DNA of 64,000 nucleotides from Cristatella mucedo (GCA_009760855.2 WPIO01000070.1:794501-858500), one strand, 5' to 3'. Positions 19,303 through 30,728 are shown, counted from the stretch's first letter. The notes: generated from the sequence alone by a model not told the origin. Program-made: numbers and translations.

Positions 19303-20420
19303 ACCTCTTGCTGATGTGATTGCCAAGCACAATCTAGGCTTTCACTTCTATGCGGATGACACTCAGTTGTACCTTTGCTTTGATCCCTCCCAGCCTTCGA
19401 GCACCTCGAACTCTCTCAACTTGCTGCATGTATTGATGACATCAGCACATGGATGGCAGCAAATTTTCTAAAACTAAACGATGATTAAAACTAAGTTACT
19501 AGTTATGGGCAAACCCGGAGTGATTCAGAAATTGGAACGGCTGATGCTCAAAATTGGCTCTGCCAACATATCTCCCGTTGAATCAGCTCAAAATCTAGGT
19601 GTCATGTTCCAAAGTGACCTCTCGTTAGACGACCACATCAGCTTCACAGTCAAATCTACCTACTTTCAGCTAAATAAAATTGCTAAAATTCGGGCTTGTT
19701 TAGATAAGGATACCACGTCCGAGTTGGTCCATGCATTCGTGACATCCCGTCTTGACTTCTGTAACTCACTGCTTGCTGGCCTACCGGCATGTGCAATCAG
19801 GCACTTACAGCTGGTGCAAAACTCTGCAACTAGGCTTGTCTGTCGTGAGCGGCGCAGTTGCCATTTCACACCAATTCTCACCGACCTGCACTGGCTACCA
19901 GTCAAGTAACGGATCGACTTCAAGGTTTTGTTGCTCACTTTTAGGTCACTTCATTCTTTGGCTCCAGCCTATCTCTCAGATATACTACCCCATCAGGCCA
20001 AGCATCGTACCACCCACTTTTCGGAATCCAACAGTCTAGAAATACCCCGTACAAACCTCCAATCCTTTGGAGACTGTGCATTTAGTTCGTATGTTCCCAA
20101 AGCCTGGAACTCACTCCCGACCTGCGTCAGAACATCCCCTGACCTGACCACATTTAAAAAGAACTTGGACACACCTATTTAGAATAGCATTGAGTGGGTC
20201 CCTGTGATTCGTCCTTGATGTGCTTATGCGTGCTGACACTGTGCATGCTGCCACTAACCACACTTGCATGCTGACCCTGTGCATGTCACCCCTAATCACG
20301 TGGTTCATGTTGTTTCTTTATCAAGCATGATTTTACTCAGCATTCAATTGCATTTCCCTTTGCAGCAAATGTAAAGCACCTAGAAAGAGATTGAGTTCTC
20401 TGAGGGAGCTTTATCAAGTG

Positions 20421-20455
<35 letters not shown>
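19303..20455 (+). pseudogene. LINE family A, 5'-truncated, plus strand
   Basis: Begins at the palm ([20 protein letters not shown], catalytic YADD intact), is frameshifted at ~19478, continues through LVMGKPGVIQKLERLMLKIG to the ORF end near 20182 (KKNLDTPI), then the 3' UTR and the hairpin at 20378-20410, and ends in a clean (ATT)n of about 11 units. There is an in-frame stop at ~19907. Confidence 0.9.
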
Positions 20456-20456
<1 letters not shown>

Positions 20457-20614
20457 AAGTCCCAAATCCATTGCATAGAGAAGTCTATTCGACATAAAAA
20501 GAGAGCTACACGCCTCAGGATCAGCCACGGCGTCCAGCAGCTTGACAGCGACCAGAGCAACACTGAATTCCCGACCGGCCCAATACCTTAGGCAAATCTC
20601 TACCCTGGCTTAAT

Positions 20615-20690
20615 ATGCAATAACAATAATAATAATAGTAATACATTTGTGTAGCACCCTCAGAGAACTTAATCTCTTGTAGAGCTCAAC
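20615..20690 (-). mobile_element. LINE A / SINE-B type tail fragment
   Basis: An (ATT)n-like run and half of the shared tail hairpin only; the two families cannot be told apart from this much sequence. Confidence 0.5.
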
Positions 20691-21063
20691 TCCTGCCTGG
20701 CTCAAAGCCAAGAGCACAACTGACTGGCCATGTGACTTGACACGACTTCGACTTGTATACAGCTACACCGAAGATTACCACATAACAGAGTCCTAGCCGT
20801 TAAAAATAGTAAAACTTGCGAATAACATCTCGAAAGTCGTAATCGAGCTGATGTCAAACGCCAACGTTGCAGGCGGAAGGTGAGGCAAACATAGAAGAAG
20901 ATGGCGATGCAAGAGAGATTGGACCAGACTAGGGAAAGAAGCCATATCTAGAGCCAGTGGCGCTAGCTATGTTACAGCCCGTGCCTTAGCTAGAGCACTC
21001 GAGTGGCGCTGCTAGCTAAGCCGGTCGCCACCACTGCTTGCCGGCAGAGCTTTGTGGCGGCGG

Positions 21064-21112
21064 CGGCTGTGGTGCCACCCGCGCTTGTGGGGCGCGGGTG
21101 GCACCACAGCCG
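21064..21112. repeat. Perfect 20-bp inverted repeat, 9-nt loop
   Basis: Arms CGGCTGTGGTGCCACCCGCG (21064-21083) and its exact reverse complement (21093-21112) with the loop CTTGTGGGG. In TRMT11 pre-mRNA this GC-rich hairpin would form 26-74 nt downstream of the donor at 21138. Confidence 0.97.
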
Positions 21113-21138
21113 ACAGGCAAGCCGTTGTGAGTGCCTAC

Positions 21139-21315
21139 CTCGACCGTGCAGCAGCACTGCGTTGATGTCGGTGCCGAGGACGTACGCTCCGAAGTGCGCG
21201 CACGCCACCAGGACGCTGCCCGTGCCCACGAACGGGTCAAGGACGACGTCGCCGGCCTTGCAGCCGACCATGTTGGCAGCTATCATGGCGTACATGGGAT
21301 CCATGCTTGTATTAC
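21139..21315 (-). CDS. TRMT11: TRMT11 exon with SAM-binding motif I
   Basis: This 177-nt exon follows the acceptor GTGACCGCCGCAG and precedes a GTAGGC donor. It encodes (G)NTSMDPMYAMIAANMVGC, KAGDVVLDPFVGTGSVLVAC and AHFGAYVLGTDINAVLLHGR plus one base. DPFVGTGS is the S-adenosylmethionine-binding motif I, and GTDIN is the acidic motif II loop. Vertebrate TRMT11 has GNTSMDAGLSFIMANHAKV, FDPFVGTGGLLIACAHFGAY and VCGTDIDYNTVHG. GT completes a Gly codon begun in the exon at 24229. Confidence 0.97.
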
Positions 21316-21663
21316 CTGCGGCGGTCACGTGCACAGTCACCAGCGGTAGTAGCACGTGAGTGGCAACTTTTCCTGCCAACACAGCGTCGGCTGGATGGCC
21401 AGCGTGCAAATCCGATGCAAAGCGGCAGCTGAAGCAGCATCGCGATGTAACCGCCGGCAGCCTCGGCCTCAGCCTCCCTCTGAGCGCCTGCATGGGATAT
21501 GAGTGACGGCACACTGCCGGACCCCCTAGGTCGATGGCAGCTTTGCAGCTCAAAGAACGAAGCGGCGATTGCAAACACGACAACTCTCGCTAAGCTAGAC
21601 TGCAGCTGAACTTCCTGAAGGCGCACTGAGGGTTAAACCGAGGTGCTCACGTCGAGACTCGGA

Positions 21664-22023
21664 AATGAGCCCTTCAAGGTCAATGAGCCCTTCAAGGTCA
21701 ATGAGCCCTTCAAGGTCAATGAGCCCTTCAAGGTCAATGAGCCCTTCAAGGTCAATGAGCCCTTCAGGGTCAGTGAGCCCTTCAGGGTCAGTGAGCCCTT
21801 CAGGGTCAGTGAGCCCTTCAAGGTCAGTGAGTCCTTCAAGGTCAATGAGCCCTTCAAGGTCACTGAGCCCTTCAAGGTCACTGAGCCCTTCAAGGTCAAT
21901 GAGCCCTTCAAGGTCAATGAGCCCTTCAAGGTCAATGAGCCCTTCAAGGTCAATGAGCCCTTCAAGGTCAATGAGCCCTTCAAGGTCAATGAGCCCTTCA
22001 AGGTCAATGAGCCCTTCATGGTC
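21664..22023. repeat. 18-bp minisatellite, 20 units
   Basis: Twenty head-to-tail copies of ATGAGCCCTTCAAGGTCA without indels. Variants are CAGGG for CAAGG in three consecutive units, GTGAG or CTGAG phases, and a degenerate last unit. Since 18 is divisible by 3 and the unit lacks stops, several frames stay open on both strands (NEPFKV, MSPSRS, GSLTLK repeats); these are artefacts of periodicity. The array lies in the TRMT11 intron. Sixteen units contain TCAAGGTCA. Confidence 0.97.
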
Positions 22024-22631
22024 TCGGCGTTGCTTAATCGTTTCACATGCGTGTGCAAGTCACGTGCTACAGCGCAACCCAGTTGCATGAACAGGGCATG
22101 CCAAAGCAGTGCTAGTTGCAATAGTCACTACGGCAGCTGTGTACACAGTGGCTGTGCAGGTTTATGCTTGCTGCCATAGCAACTCGTTTTGCTGTATGTG
22201 TGGCGCAGTCAGTTGGGCATGCAATCAAATTGGTTAGCAAGCTCTGGCTGCAGGTTTTTTGGATTACGATATAAGTTTTTTATTACTATATAAACGCAGA
22301 GCATAAATAAGCCTTGAAAGAGATTTAGTTTATGTCATCGGAGGATCTGCAGTTTTTTATTATTGTAAGCTGCATAAAAGAACGAATAATCTGGACGGCA
22401 AAGCAAGAGCAGCGAAGATCGGGGTGAAGAGTAGGTTTTACAGTTTTGCTCTTACTGTCGTCGTTGGATCCAGTTGGAGGTTGTGCCAGTTGGAGGTTAT
22501 ATGTCCAGTCAGTATTTTCACTCGATGGGTAGAACCAGCTGTGCGTACGAACTGAGGATGAAAGTCGCCAAAGGATTTGAGGTAAGTTAGTGGCATAGCC
22601 AAAGGAATACAAGTCAAATGAGTGGGTGGTG

Positions 22632-23520
22632 TTAATAACAGTAATAATAATACATTCGTAAAGCATGCTCAGAGAACATAATTTCTTTGCAGGCCCTGTA
22701 CATATGGTGTACCGGAAGCATGATCAAATGGTTAGCGGTAACATGGGTGGTGTGAGAGAAGGGGTCCCAGGAGTAAGTATAGGAGAAAGATGGTGAGCAA
22801 CAGAATGAAAGGGGTCAAAGTGAGCAGCACAACCTTGAACTGCTGCTTGATGACAAGCCAATGACGGCGTGAGAAACAGTGTAATATGGCATTTTCGACG
22901 ATCGAGATATGTGATTGATTTATTTCGGTGCTATAAGCATGTAGGCCATTGGAGTTTTGTGGTCATATCATTCACCGTGGTCAGCTCATGACCAAGCCAT
23001 GCTTGTGGCCTGGCGAAGTTATGGAGCTGCCGCTGGATTATGTGCCATGCCGGTTTATGGGGAAGGGTATATATGGGCGAGTGGCAGCCTACAGGGCGAG
23101 GGCAGTCCGGAAACCGGCAGCAGGCAGGACGGCTGCGTTCGGGAGCGCTGTGGGTGCCAGCGCAATTATACGTCTTGGTGAATCTGCTTCGGCATTTTTT
23201 GTGTTACCCCGTACGTTCTGACGAGAACTTTTAAACTATAATATAGACGAGCCTAGCTGCACAGTTTGTACCAACTATATATAAGTGTCTTATTCCACGG
23301 CAGGATGATTTGCAAGTAGTAAGTTAAACAAGTCTAGTCGGGATGTCACAAATACAAGAGCCAGCTGGCCTGGTGTCCAGATTTCCCCACTCATTCGTAA
23401 CTGACAGTGGCTAGACTTGATAATGGGTCTGATGTCTAGATGCCATACAGAGGCTACATAAGAGATGGTTGAGCCAATTTTGAGGGTGAACTCACAGTTT
23501 ACAAACTATTCGCCACTTAC
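22632..23520 (-). mobile_element. LINE family A, diverged, split by an insertion
   Basis: Minus-strand copy with tail at 22632-22700 and C-terminal ORF region at 22800-22912, continuing at 23245-23520 (CTAGCTGCACAG, GTCGGGATGTCACAAAT, GACTTGATAATGG blocks in the right order). About 330 bp of unrelated DNA (22913-23244) interrupt it. Confidence 0.75.
22913..23244. mobile_element. Insertion of unknown type inside LINE A
   Basis: About 330 bp of GC-richer sequence between two collinear LINE A blocks, with TAT on both sides as a possible short target duplication. A 90-codon open frame on the plus strand (22949-23221) has no recognised motif. No terminal inverted repeat was seen. Confidence 0.45.
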
Positions 23521-24228
23521 CCGAAAGCCTGAACTCTAAACCTTCAATCCCTAAACCCTATTTCCTAAGAAGCTGTTCTTTTGATTGCCACATAGCCTTA
23601 CAAAGTTGGCCCATACCTGGTACCTCATGGACGAGTGTGTCTGACTGCAGCATACAATCACCAGCACCACTGCCGAATGGTATATGGATTGTAAAGCAGG
23701 GCAAGACCAGCAGCACCAGCTGACCTTAAGAAAGCTACTCACTCTCCCTCAACCACCCACCCCAGAGTCAAGCTTGACCACGAGGCATAATTATTGCGTG
23801 TGGTGCGTGACCGAGGTCTCGGTGCCAACGCATTAGTCTTCAGCCCAAGCTAAATTCAACAGTCTCTTATGCGTCAATGCAGGGCAGATCACCAGTGGGT
23901 TGCACACTACAGAATGGGAGTTGCTCTGACTTAGCACTCTAAGCATAGCATTTATTTATAAATGCGATTAGCTTGAACATCAAGCTTGCAAAGTAAGAGG
24001 AATTGCTGCCCAGCACCGACAGATTTAATTAAGGCAAAGGAATGCAAGCCTCCAAACCTATTAACCCTTTAATATAGCTCTATATTGGACCAGCCAACTT
24101 TGGGAGACCAGGTCGTCAATCGTGAACCAAATCTAGGCGAACGAACGAACGTGCCGGGATGATGCAACCATAGCTGATAGAACCATATGTGCGTGCATAT
24201 ACGAGCACCCAATCACCGATGCACTTAC

Positions 24229-24292
24229 CAATAAAGCAGCGTGTTTTGAGATCATACTTTTGGATTAGGCTGTCCTTGGAAACATCTGCAAG
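24229..24292 (-). CDS. TRMT11: TRMT11 exon, short
   Basis: A 64-nt exon from acceptor TGTGTTCTTGCAG to a perfect GTAAGT donor, encoding LADVSKDSLIQKYDLKTRCF, Ile and one base of Gly. It matches IADGQRELIESYSVKKRHFIG in vertebrate TRMT11: the helix leading into the GNTSMD start of the methyltransferase core. The intron on its 5' side is only 81 bp (24293-24373). Confidence 0.93.
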
Positions 24293-24373
24293 CTGCAAGA
24301 ACACAGATACCCATCTGTGATATTGGCAAATAAAAGCTGCTGCTGCTGCTGCCTATAGTCAGCAAGTTCTTAC

Positions 24374-24505
24374 CAGTCTGGCGAAATAAACCTTGTCCGG
24401 GACGTCACTGCGATTATCACTCGCAAAGTACTCGAGCAGCTGGAAGACGTGCTCCGGATCGTTAAGCTGCACTCTGCCCCTGAAGTCGAAGGCTACAGCG
24501 AGCCT
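24374..24505 (-). CDS. TRMT11: TRMT11 exon (THUMP region)
   Basis: This 132-nt exon is in phase 0 at both ends, from the acceptor GGCTGCGGTTCCAG to a GTAAGA donor. It encodes RLAVAFDFRGRVQLNDPEHV, FQLLEYFASDNRSDVPDKVY and FARL. Vertebrate TRMT11 has LEFLPFEGKVNLKKPQHVFS, VLEDYG...NIYFGRW. It belongs to the THUMP-containing N-terminal part, which binds the tRNA acceptor end. Confidence 0.94.
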
Positions 24506-24970
24506 CTGGAACCGCAGCCGGCGGCGCACGTGGCTGAGCACAATCATGGGCATCGGTGGCAGCAAACATGGCGGGCATGAGGTGGAAAAGTGGCAGTCGA
24601 TTCCCGAAATAAAGCAGTACTGCAGTGCAGCACACCAACTCGATCAGCCAAAAGTCCAAAGTCAGTTTGAGTGCCGGTATAGGCATGTTTGACTGACATG
24701 GCCGACCACAAACAGATGCAGGCCGAAAGCAGGCGCACAAAACATGGTGACATGAAATGCAAGGAATAATTTAGTCGAGCACCGGCGTCCGACTACCCGA
24801 GCCAAATAGCTTATCAGCAAACAATCAGGTAGGGATAATAATAAGTTCAAGCCCACGATCATGATAGCACGTTTTTTTGTCGGCTAGTCGAGCTCGGCGT
24901 AGTTGAACTAGGCAGCTTCCCTGCATTACTCTACCATTACATGCGCCAGAACCCGCTCAAACTTTAACAG

Positions 24971-25130
24971 GTGTTTGAAAGGTGTCATAGAGAAATGGGA
25001 AGAGAAGTGCTTAGCTGCTGATCTATTCATGCAGATAAGAAGAGGTGAACAGGAACGTGAGGGGCTTAACACCGAAGCATTGTTCACAACTCCAAAGGAA
25101 AGCTGGCTAGCACGAATTAGGGTAGCAAAG
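24971..25130 (+). other. Exon-like open stretch, unidentified
   Basis: On the plus strand, opposite TRMT11, a stretch is bounded by TTTAACAG and AAG|GTAGGT. It is open throughout in one frame: LKGVIEKWEEKCLAADLFMQ, IRRGEQEREGLNTEALFTTP, KESWLARIRVAK. The amino-acid make-up is protein-like (charged helices), but I recognise no family. It may come from a transposon or be chance. Confidence 0.25.
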
Positions 25131-25247
25131 GTAGGTAACAAGGCAAAGTCACAAGGTGAATAACAGAAGTCCTCTACAATATCGGCCTATTCGAAAGACC
25201 ACAATCAATACCGTAGATGATCGTCTCCTGTGCGACACGGTCGATTT

Positions 25248-25249
<2 letters not shown>

Positions 25250-25341
<92 letters not shown>
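25250..25341. repeat. (GA)n microsatellite
   Basis: About 46 uninterrupted GA units. Confidence 0.98.
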
Positions 25342-25343
<2 letters not shown>

Positions 25344-26068
25344 CTAATGCAATGTTATTTAAGTCTGGCCAGAGAACCGGCCTTACTTACCAGCTGGCTT
25401 TTCCATCAGCCACCGTGTATATATAGGTAGCATGCTTGTTTTTTGTCAATAATCTACACCCGGCGACGTTGAAGGAACAGCCAATCTGCACATAGCCGCG
25501 AGTAAAATAATACTGTCCAATACTTTCACTGTGTGTCCAGCTGACCTGAATTGTTTGCTTAGCATACGAGCCTCGAAAGTCTCGTCGGTCCTTTCACAGG
25601 AACAGGAAGTCTTAGAGGTTGCACGTGCTTTACGAGAATGCTCAGCAGAAGCTCTCTTAGAACAAGCCCCTCTCAAAACACTCCAAGACATCCACCCCTG
25701 ATTGACTCAAGAACTAAAGTGCTGCTACAGACTAAGTGATTCCAGACCTGCATGGAACAGAGCCTAGAGATCAGTCGCTTTGCACAACTGATGGCAACCG
25801 GCCTTTAAACATGCCGGGAGGGGTCCATTTGATTTGATCGTATCGTGGCTTCTCTCGAGTTCATGAGCGCTGCACACTCGCGCCCGATCACCTTGCGAGC
25901 ACCACCAGAGAGCTACGTCTCAAATGACTCACAGCGGGGGGGGGGGGGGGGAGGGGTGCCAGCAGGATTACGAAACGGCTGCACTAAGTGTCTGCTGCTT
26001 AGCCAGTTGGCCGAAGCAATCTACAAGCGTGGCGCACTGGAACGCAAAGGGTTTCACCACAAACTTGC

Positions 26069-26167
26069 CTCGATCTTCTCAAGCTTTTCATCGCCACGCT
26101 TCGAGTAGCTTCTATTAAAGGCATCGATCATGACTTTGTAGGTCGTGTCAGTACATGCGTATGGCAT
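26069..26167 (-). CDS. TRMT11: TRMT11 exon with GC donor
   Basis: This 99-nt exon is in phase 0 at both ends, from the acceptor GAGCTCTTCGGTTTCAG. It encodes MPYACTDTTYKVMIDAFNRS and YSKRGDEKLEKIE, parallel to vertebrate VPFLHSDSTYKIKIHTFNKT followed by the x-EEKIKRID helix. The 3' end is GAG|GCAAGT. No GT donor fits here, and the GC donor has an otherwise ideal consensus, so this is a GC-AG intron. THUMP-region sequence. Confidence 0.92.
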
Positions 26168-26839
26168 CTGAAACCGAAGAGCTCGCATAAAAACAGCCAG
26201 GCGATCTAGCCATGGCATCAAGAAAGTACTCAGAGAGCCGTGCGACCAAAATAACAGAAGCATACTGCTAAGGCAGTGTGCGTGCAAATTACGCGTAGGC
26301 CTCAAGTTAAATATTTACATCTGCTTTGCAGCAACAACGGATATGCCAGCCATCGGGTCGTCAAGGGCTGACATGATTAAACAGCCTCCCACGACAGACT
26401 TGATTAAACGCCTGCTCTTCAAGGTATGGATCGATGCTCATATGAACAAAAAACACCTTATTATCGAGCCTTTGGCAGGGGCAGCTGCCATCGAGTGTAA
26501 TCGCTGGGGGTTGGAATCTGGACGGGAGCAGCCGAAGGACACGACAAGCTCTTAGCCCACACTGAACGTGACAGTTTCTAAGAATGCCAACCGTTCGACC
26601 TCTGATGCCCTACGGAAATAGGCTTGCTGGGAATTTGAGGTATGCACTGACGTTAGTGTACCCACTCTGTAGCCCACTGCGAAATTCGAGAATGGGCAGT
26701 CGCCAGCACAATCACTAGCTCTCCAGGTGCCATGAGGCCACTGCCCAGGCTACAAATTTGCAGCCTAGTCCCCTAAATTTGCCTATGTCAGGCCGGTAAG
26801 TCTATGCCCTGAGCCATCTAGGTGGGTCCGGGCCTAGGT

Positions 26840-27175
26840 CGATTTGGAGAGCTGGCTACGCGCCTGTGGCTCCCAGTCAAACAATGCATCGACTTCAAGG
26901 TTCTGTCTCTCACTTTTAGGTCCTTTCATTCTCTGGCTCCAGCCTACCTATCAGATAAACTCCCCCCCCCCCCGTCAGACTAAGCATGGCATCGCTTTTC
27001 GGAATCGAACCGTTTACCTACACCTCGCACGAGCCTTAAATCCTTTGGAGACCGGGCCTTTAGTTTGTATGCTCCCAAACCCTGGAATCCATTTCCGACT
27101 GGCATTACAACGTCCCCTGACTTGACCACATTTAAAAAGAAACTAAAAACGCATCTATTCATCACAACACCTTCA
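26840..27175 (+). mobile_element. LINE family A, C-terminal ORF fragment
   Basis: Plus-strand: LRACGSQSNNASTSRF..., SLLGPFILWLQPTYQI read across frames, then the ...PKPWNPFPTGITTSPDLTTF KKKLKTHLF end. It contains a poly-C insertion (26949-26962) and lacks the 3' UTR and tail. Confidence 0.8.
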
Positions 27176-27639
27176 ATGTCTTTTGAAATCTCACGTAGGA
27201 CTGCTGCTGCTGCTGCTGCTACTGCTCAACTTTGGTCACTCGAAATAATATCTCAATTAATGTTTGTTAACTGCAACAGCAAAGTCTTGCCAAAGAGGTG
27301 ATCCAGAAGCTCGGCCAGGTGGCAAAAAACGTACGCTCGTGCGGCGCGAATGAGCGCACGTGAAAGTGCAGTGAAAGTGCGTACACAGCAGTGGCAGCTC
27401 GTTCCTGGCGTCCCTATCTCGCTAAGAATCAAATTCGGCCCCTAGATTTGCAACTCGCTAAACCTCATCGAGAGCGCTGCCAAGGAATAGATGCCCGAGG
27501 AATGGCTTGGAGCTCATACTTCCTATAGCATTGCAAAGCCGAGGTAGCGAATGCTCCAGCAGAAGCCCAGCCAAACCCAAGGGACGGCTTAAAAAAAACG
27601 ACAGATCAGTGGATCGTGGCAGCTGGCAATAGCTGTGCT

Positions 27640-27725
27640 TCGTGGTGGCAGTGCTGCAGCGCTGAGTGGTGGCAGCGCTGTGTGGTGGCAGCGCTGTGTG
27701 TGTGGCAGTGCTGTGTGTGTGGCGA
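27640..27725. repeat. Short G/T-rich minisatellite
   Basis: About five imperfect units of GTGGTGGCAGCGCTGTGT. Confidence 0.75.
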
Positions 27726-28720
27726 CCGTGTTGCATGGTGGTGGTAGAATCAGCCAAATGTCAAAAGTGCATTAGCCAGATCGGCCTGTTGGTGCACTCA
27801 AAAGCATCAATCAGTCACACAAGCTAAGCTTGCAGCCACATCATTCTACGAGAGCAACAGAATTTTAGCCTGCTGAATCTAGCTCAGCCAGCCTCCCCCA
27901 GGCCAACTAAATGACTAAGCTGAGAAAGCCTGCACTTCTGCAGCTACCGCTGAGACACACACGTGCGACCTCCGGATGACTTTCAGAATGAACGAGCGAT
28001 GATGATGAGCTCTGAGTCAGGAAGTGCTCAGGCCAAAGGAGCTCGGCAGTCAAGCCAGCTACTGCAACCGGAAGCAGTGACTTAGGCACTTGCTGGACCC
28101 TCTAAGGCAGCAGTCGAGGTCAGTAGGATTGGGGGGGGATTCCTTCCATAACGGTTTTCTATTTCACCCGTCTAGAGCTAAGAGCCTTACTCACACGGCC
28201 GACAAAAACGCTAAATATGGAGGCAGCTGGCACATAAAGTTTAAAGTGAAGCGGCCGACTGCTCCTAGGCTAGACTGCTGTTTTAGTGCCCGGCTGTTTC
28301 CGGTGCTGCTGCTTGTGACTGACTGAGTGGGGGGGGGGAGGAGGTTGGAGTGAAATGACTGATGCACCACATCCCTGGATCGCCAACCAACATTTGCAGG
28401 TGCAAACGCTGAGGCGAAGCAGCGCTATCATGTTCAGTGTCATTTACCGTGTTATTCGTCAGGAAAGTGCATCCGTCATGACAGCGCCTGGGTCACTCCA
28501 CTTCACCGGGGATTCCCAGACACCTAGCATGCCAGGCACTTGCAGCCAATTTTCTGGAAATGCCCAAGAAGCAGGCCTTTCGGTAAGAATCTGCGGCTAC
28601 AGGCTTCTTTGCATAATTTAGAATGGAATTCCAAGCGAACGAGTGCACATTTGCATGCATGCTATAAATAAATGCTCTGAAGAAAGGCAGCGCAGACGAG
28701 TTTCGCACCGACTGTATGTG
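27726..28720. other. TRMT11 intron, no recognised feature
   Basis: Apart from poly-G runs (28131, 28328) I see no repeat family or coding signal on either strand. Confidence 0.5.
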
Positions 28721-28729
28721 CATCGTGTC

Positions 28730-28850
28730 TTAGGCACACAGGCACGAAGACCTGTGAGCAGTGAGTTACAGAAGTCTAGCCAGGGTGTCCCAAATGCATG
28801 GAGCACCTTGGCTTCTGTATATCCTTTGTCTAATTGGTAAAGGTGAATCC
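28730..28850 (-). mobile_element. LINE family A fragment
   Basis: Minus strand carries the ...LDFCNSLLTGLRAC-type block of the ORF C-terminus, truncated on both sides. Confidence 0.65.
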
Positions 28851-28989
28851 ACGCTTCAGTTATCATGAAGTCGAAGGCACTCTGTGTGTAGATAAGCCAA
28901 TGATGCACACACAGCCAAATTGTTGCTGCCGACTCCTGACTTGAGGACAAGAAACTAAAAACCTAAATCTGTTCCTCGTACTTTTTGCT

Positions 28990-29150
28990 CCATCCACGTG
29001 AATCGGTCTTGATGTGTATGCCTGCTGTAATTGTGCATTTCATTACTAACTAATTGACACGCCTCTTTTCTAGGATACGCAAAGTGCTCAGAAAGCGATC
29101 AACCTCGCTTGCAGCGCTATGCAAGTACTTCATCACTTTAATAAACAATA
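28990..29150 (+). mobile_element. LINE family A 3' UTR and tail, decayed
   Basis: Plus strand CACGTGAATCGGTCTTGATG...TAATAAAC. The tail hairpin is recognisable (AGTGCTCAGAAAGCGATCAA) but mutated. Confidence 0.55.
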
Positions 29151-30089
29151 CGCCATCAACATGATTGTCTGAGGGGCCCCCAAGTGATGGTGCCTGATTT
29201 CTACGATGCAAATCCGACGTGCCATTGGATGTTCATTTGAACATGGTTCACAGCGTCAGGCACTCTTGAACCATTGTCTCTCGGCATACTAGTATTGCTC
29301 CGACTAACAAGACAGTGGCCAAAACTGCATCGCTAGCAGGCTATTACAGGCTTTTATTAGTGTAGCCGACAGCCTTTGCGACCGGCAACTGTACAGGGGC
29401 TGACATGTTAGATCCTGACCTATCTCGGCAGTGAATACTTTTAAAGGGGTCGAACGACACATAGAGATAAAAAAAAACACAGCCACTGGCAGCTATGCTG
29501 GCCTACTCTTGTCGCCCTGTTACATGAAGCCTATAAACCGATTATAGTCAGGGATTATAACAGCTTCGTTGGGGCACTGACGGGTGAAACCGGTGGGGCA
29601 TGGCTAATGAGACATCATCATTCTTGCTTGCTCAATATGGAAACTTATCGCATACATATCAGATGCGTTTAGTGCCCCTTCATACGACGACCATGCAACA
29701 GCTATTTACCCATAAACGCTCGTAGGTGGCACGAAAGATATCCGCAGCCAATTATAATTCTTCTGTCATTAAGCTTAGGATGGGAGGGACAATCCGGTTG
29801 CTGCCTCACCACGAACCTGACTGTGGCATTCGGGGCTTGGAAATTAGCTGACGCAGGTAATTTAATTCCTCACAAGCCGCTATAGAGCAGCTAACGCCTA
29901 GATACCAACCAACCACTTGACAGCTGCAACAGCAGCACCAGAAGCTGGTGATGTGCCATCATCCCTTCGGGCAGCCACGACAAGGCCTCCGAAAAAAGCT
30001 GGACGTCAGCATAGAACGCTTGCTGGTGAAAAAATGGCACAAATGTGAGTGCATGCCAGGTACATCGGGTGCTACCACTAGGTAATGAA

Positions 30090-30213
30090 GTAATAATAAC
30101 AATAATAGTAGTGCACTTGATAAAGCGCCCTCAGAGAACTCGATCTCTCTCTAGGCGCTTTACATTTGCTGCAAAGGGAAATGCAATTGAATGGTGAGTA
30201 ATATCATGCTTCG
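30090..30213 (-). mobile_element. LINE family A 3' tail fragment
   Basis: (ATT)n-like run, intact hairpin and the first ~50 bp of 3' UTR, then an abrupt end at 30213. Confidence 0.8.
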
Positions 30214-30728
30214 TGAGGGAAGGCAGCAGCAGCAGAGGCAGGCAGCAGTTGGAGCAACAACTGAAGCAGTAGCAGCTGGAGCAACAGCTTCAGCAGTAGC
30301 TAAGAAGGCCAAGTGCTGAAAGAACTGAGCCTCCTGTCCTCCAGTGCTCATTGATTCAGCAACAGGGGCACCACTGGCGTTACTGGAACTCTCTGCACAA
30401 GCGAGTGTGCAGATCATCAGCACAAACAGTCACATGAGAATAACTCAAATACATTCGACGATTTCGACAGCAGCATACACCAGCCTAGCACGTTACCTGA
30501 CAACCGTCCAATGCAAAAACAACCAATTACGGACAGAGATAAAGACCCAGGCACACATACGCGCACAAGCACAGGGTCATGTGTAAAATCTAGGCCGGCA
30601 AGTGGCACAGCGTGAGAAAGGATGCTTCTGCCTGGGCATCACATGCATAAGTCAGTGGCAAACGTAGCCCTCTGACCTCTGTCGGCCCCTGACAGGCCTC
30701 TATCGGCAAGTCTCTCGCTGAGGAGATA

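Noticed and set aside
21664-22023. CRISPR-like array of regular repeats
   Set aside because: The units are directly adjacent without unique spacers, and the genome is eukaryotic.
21643-22179. Long open frames across the 18-bp minisatellite
   Set aside because: All come from a stop-free unit whose length is a multiple of three; they are open on both strands and lie inside a TRMT11 intron.
24971-25130. An additional TRMT11 exon
   Set aside because: It is open on the opposite strand, and the flanking TRMT11 exons (26069 and 24505) join in phase without it.
29435-29465. Second SPIN-like element (AAAGGGGTCGAACGAC)
   Set aside because: Only about 16 bp match, and no inverted ends or other internal words are nearby.
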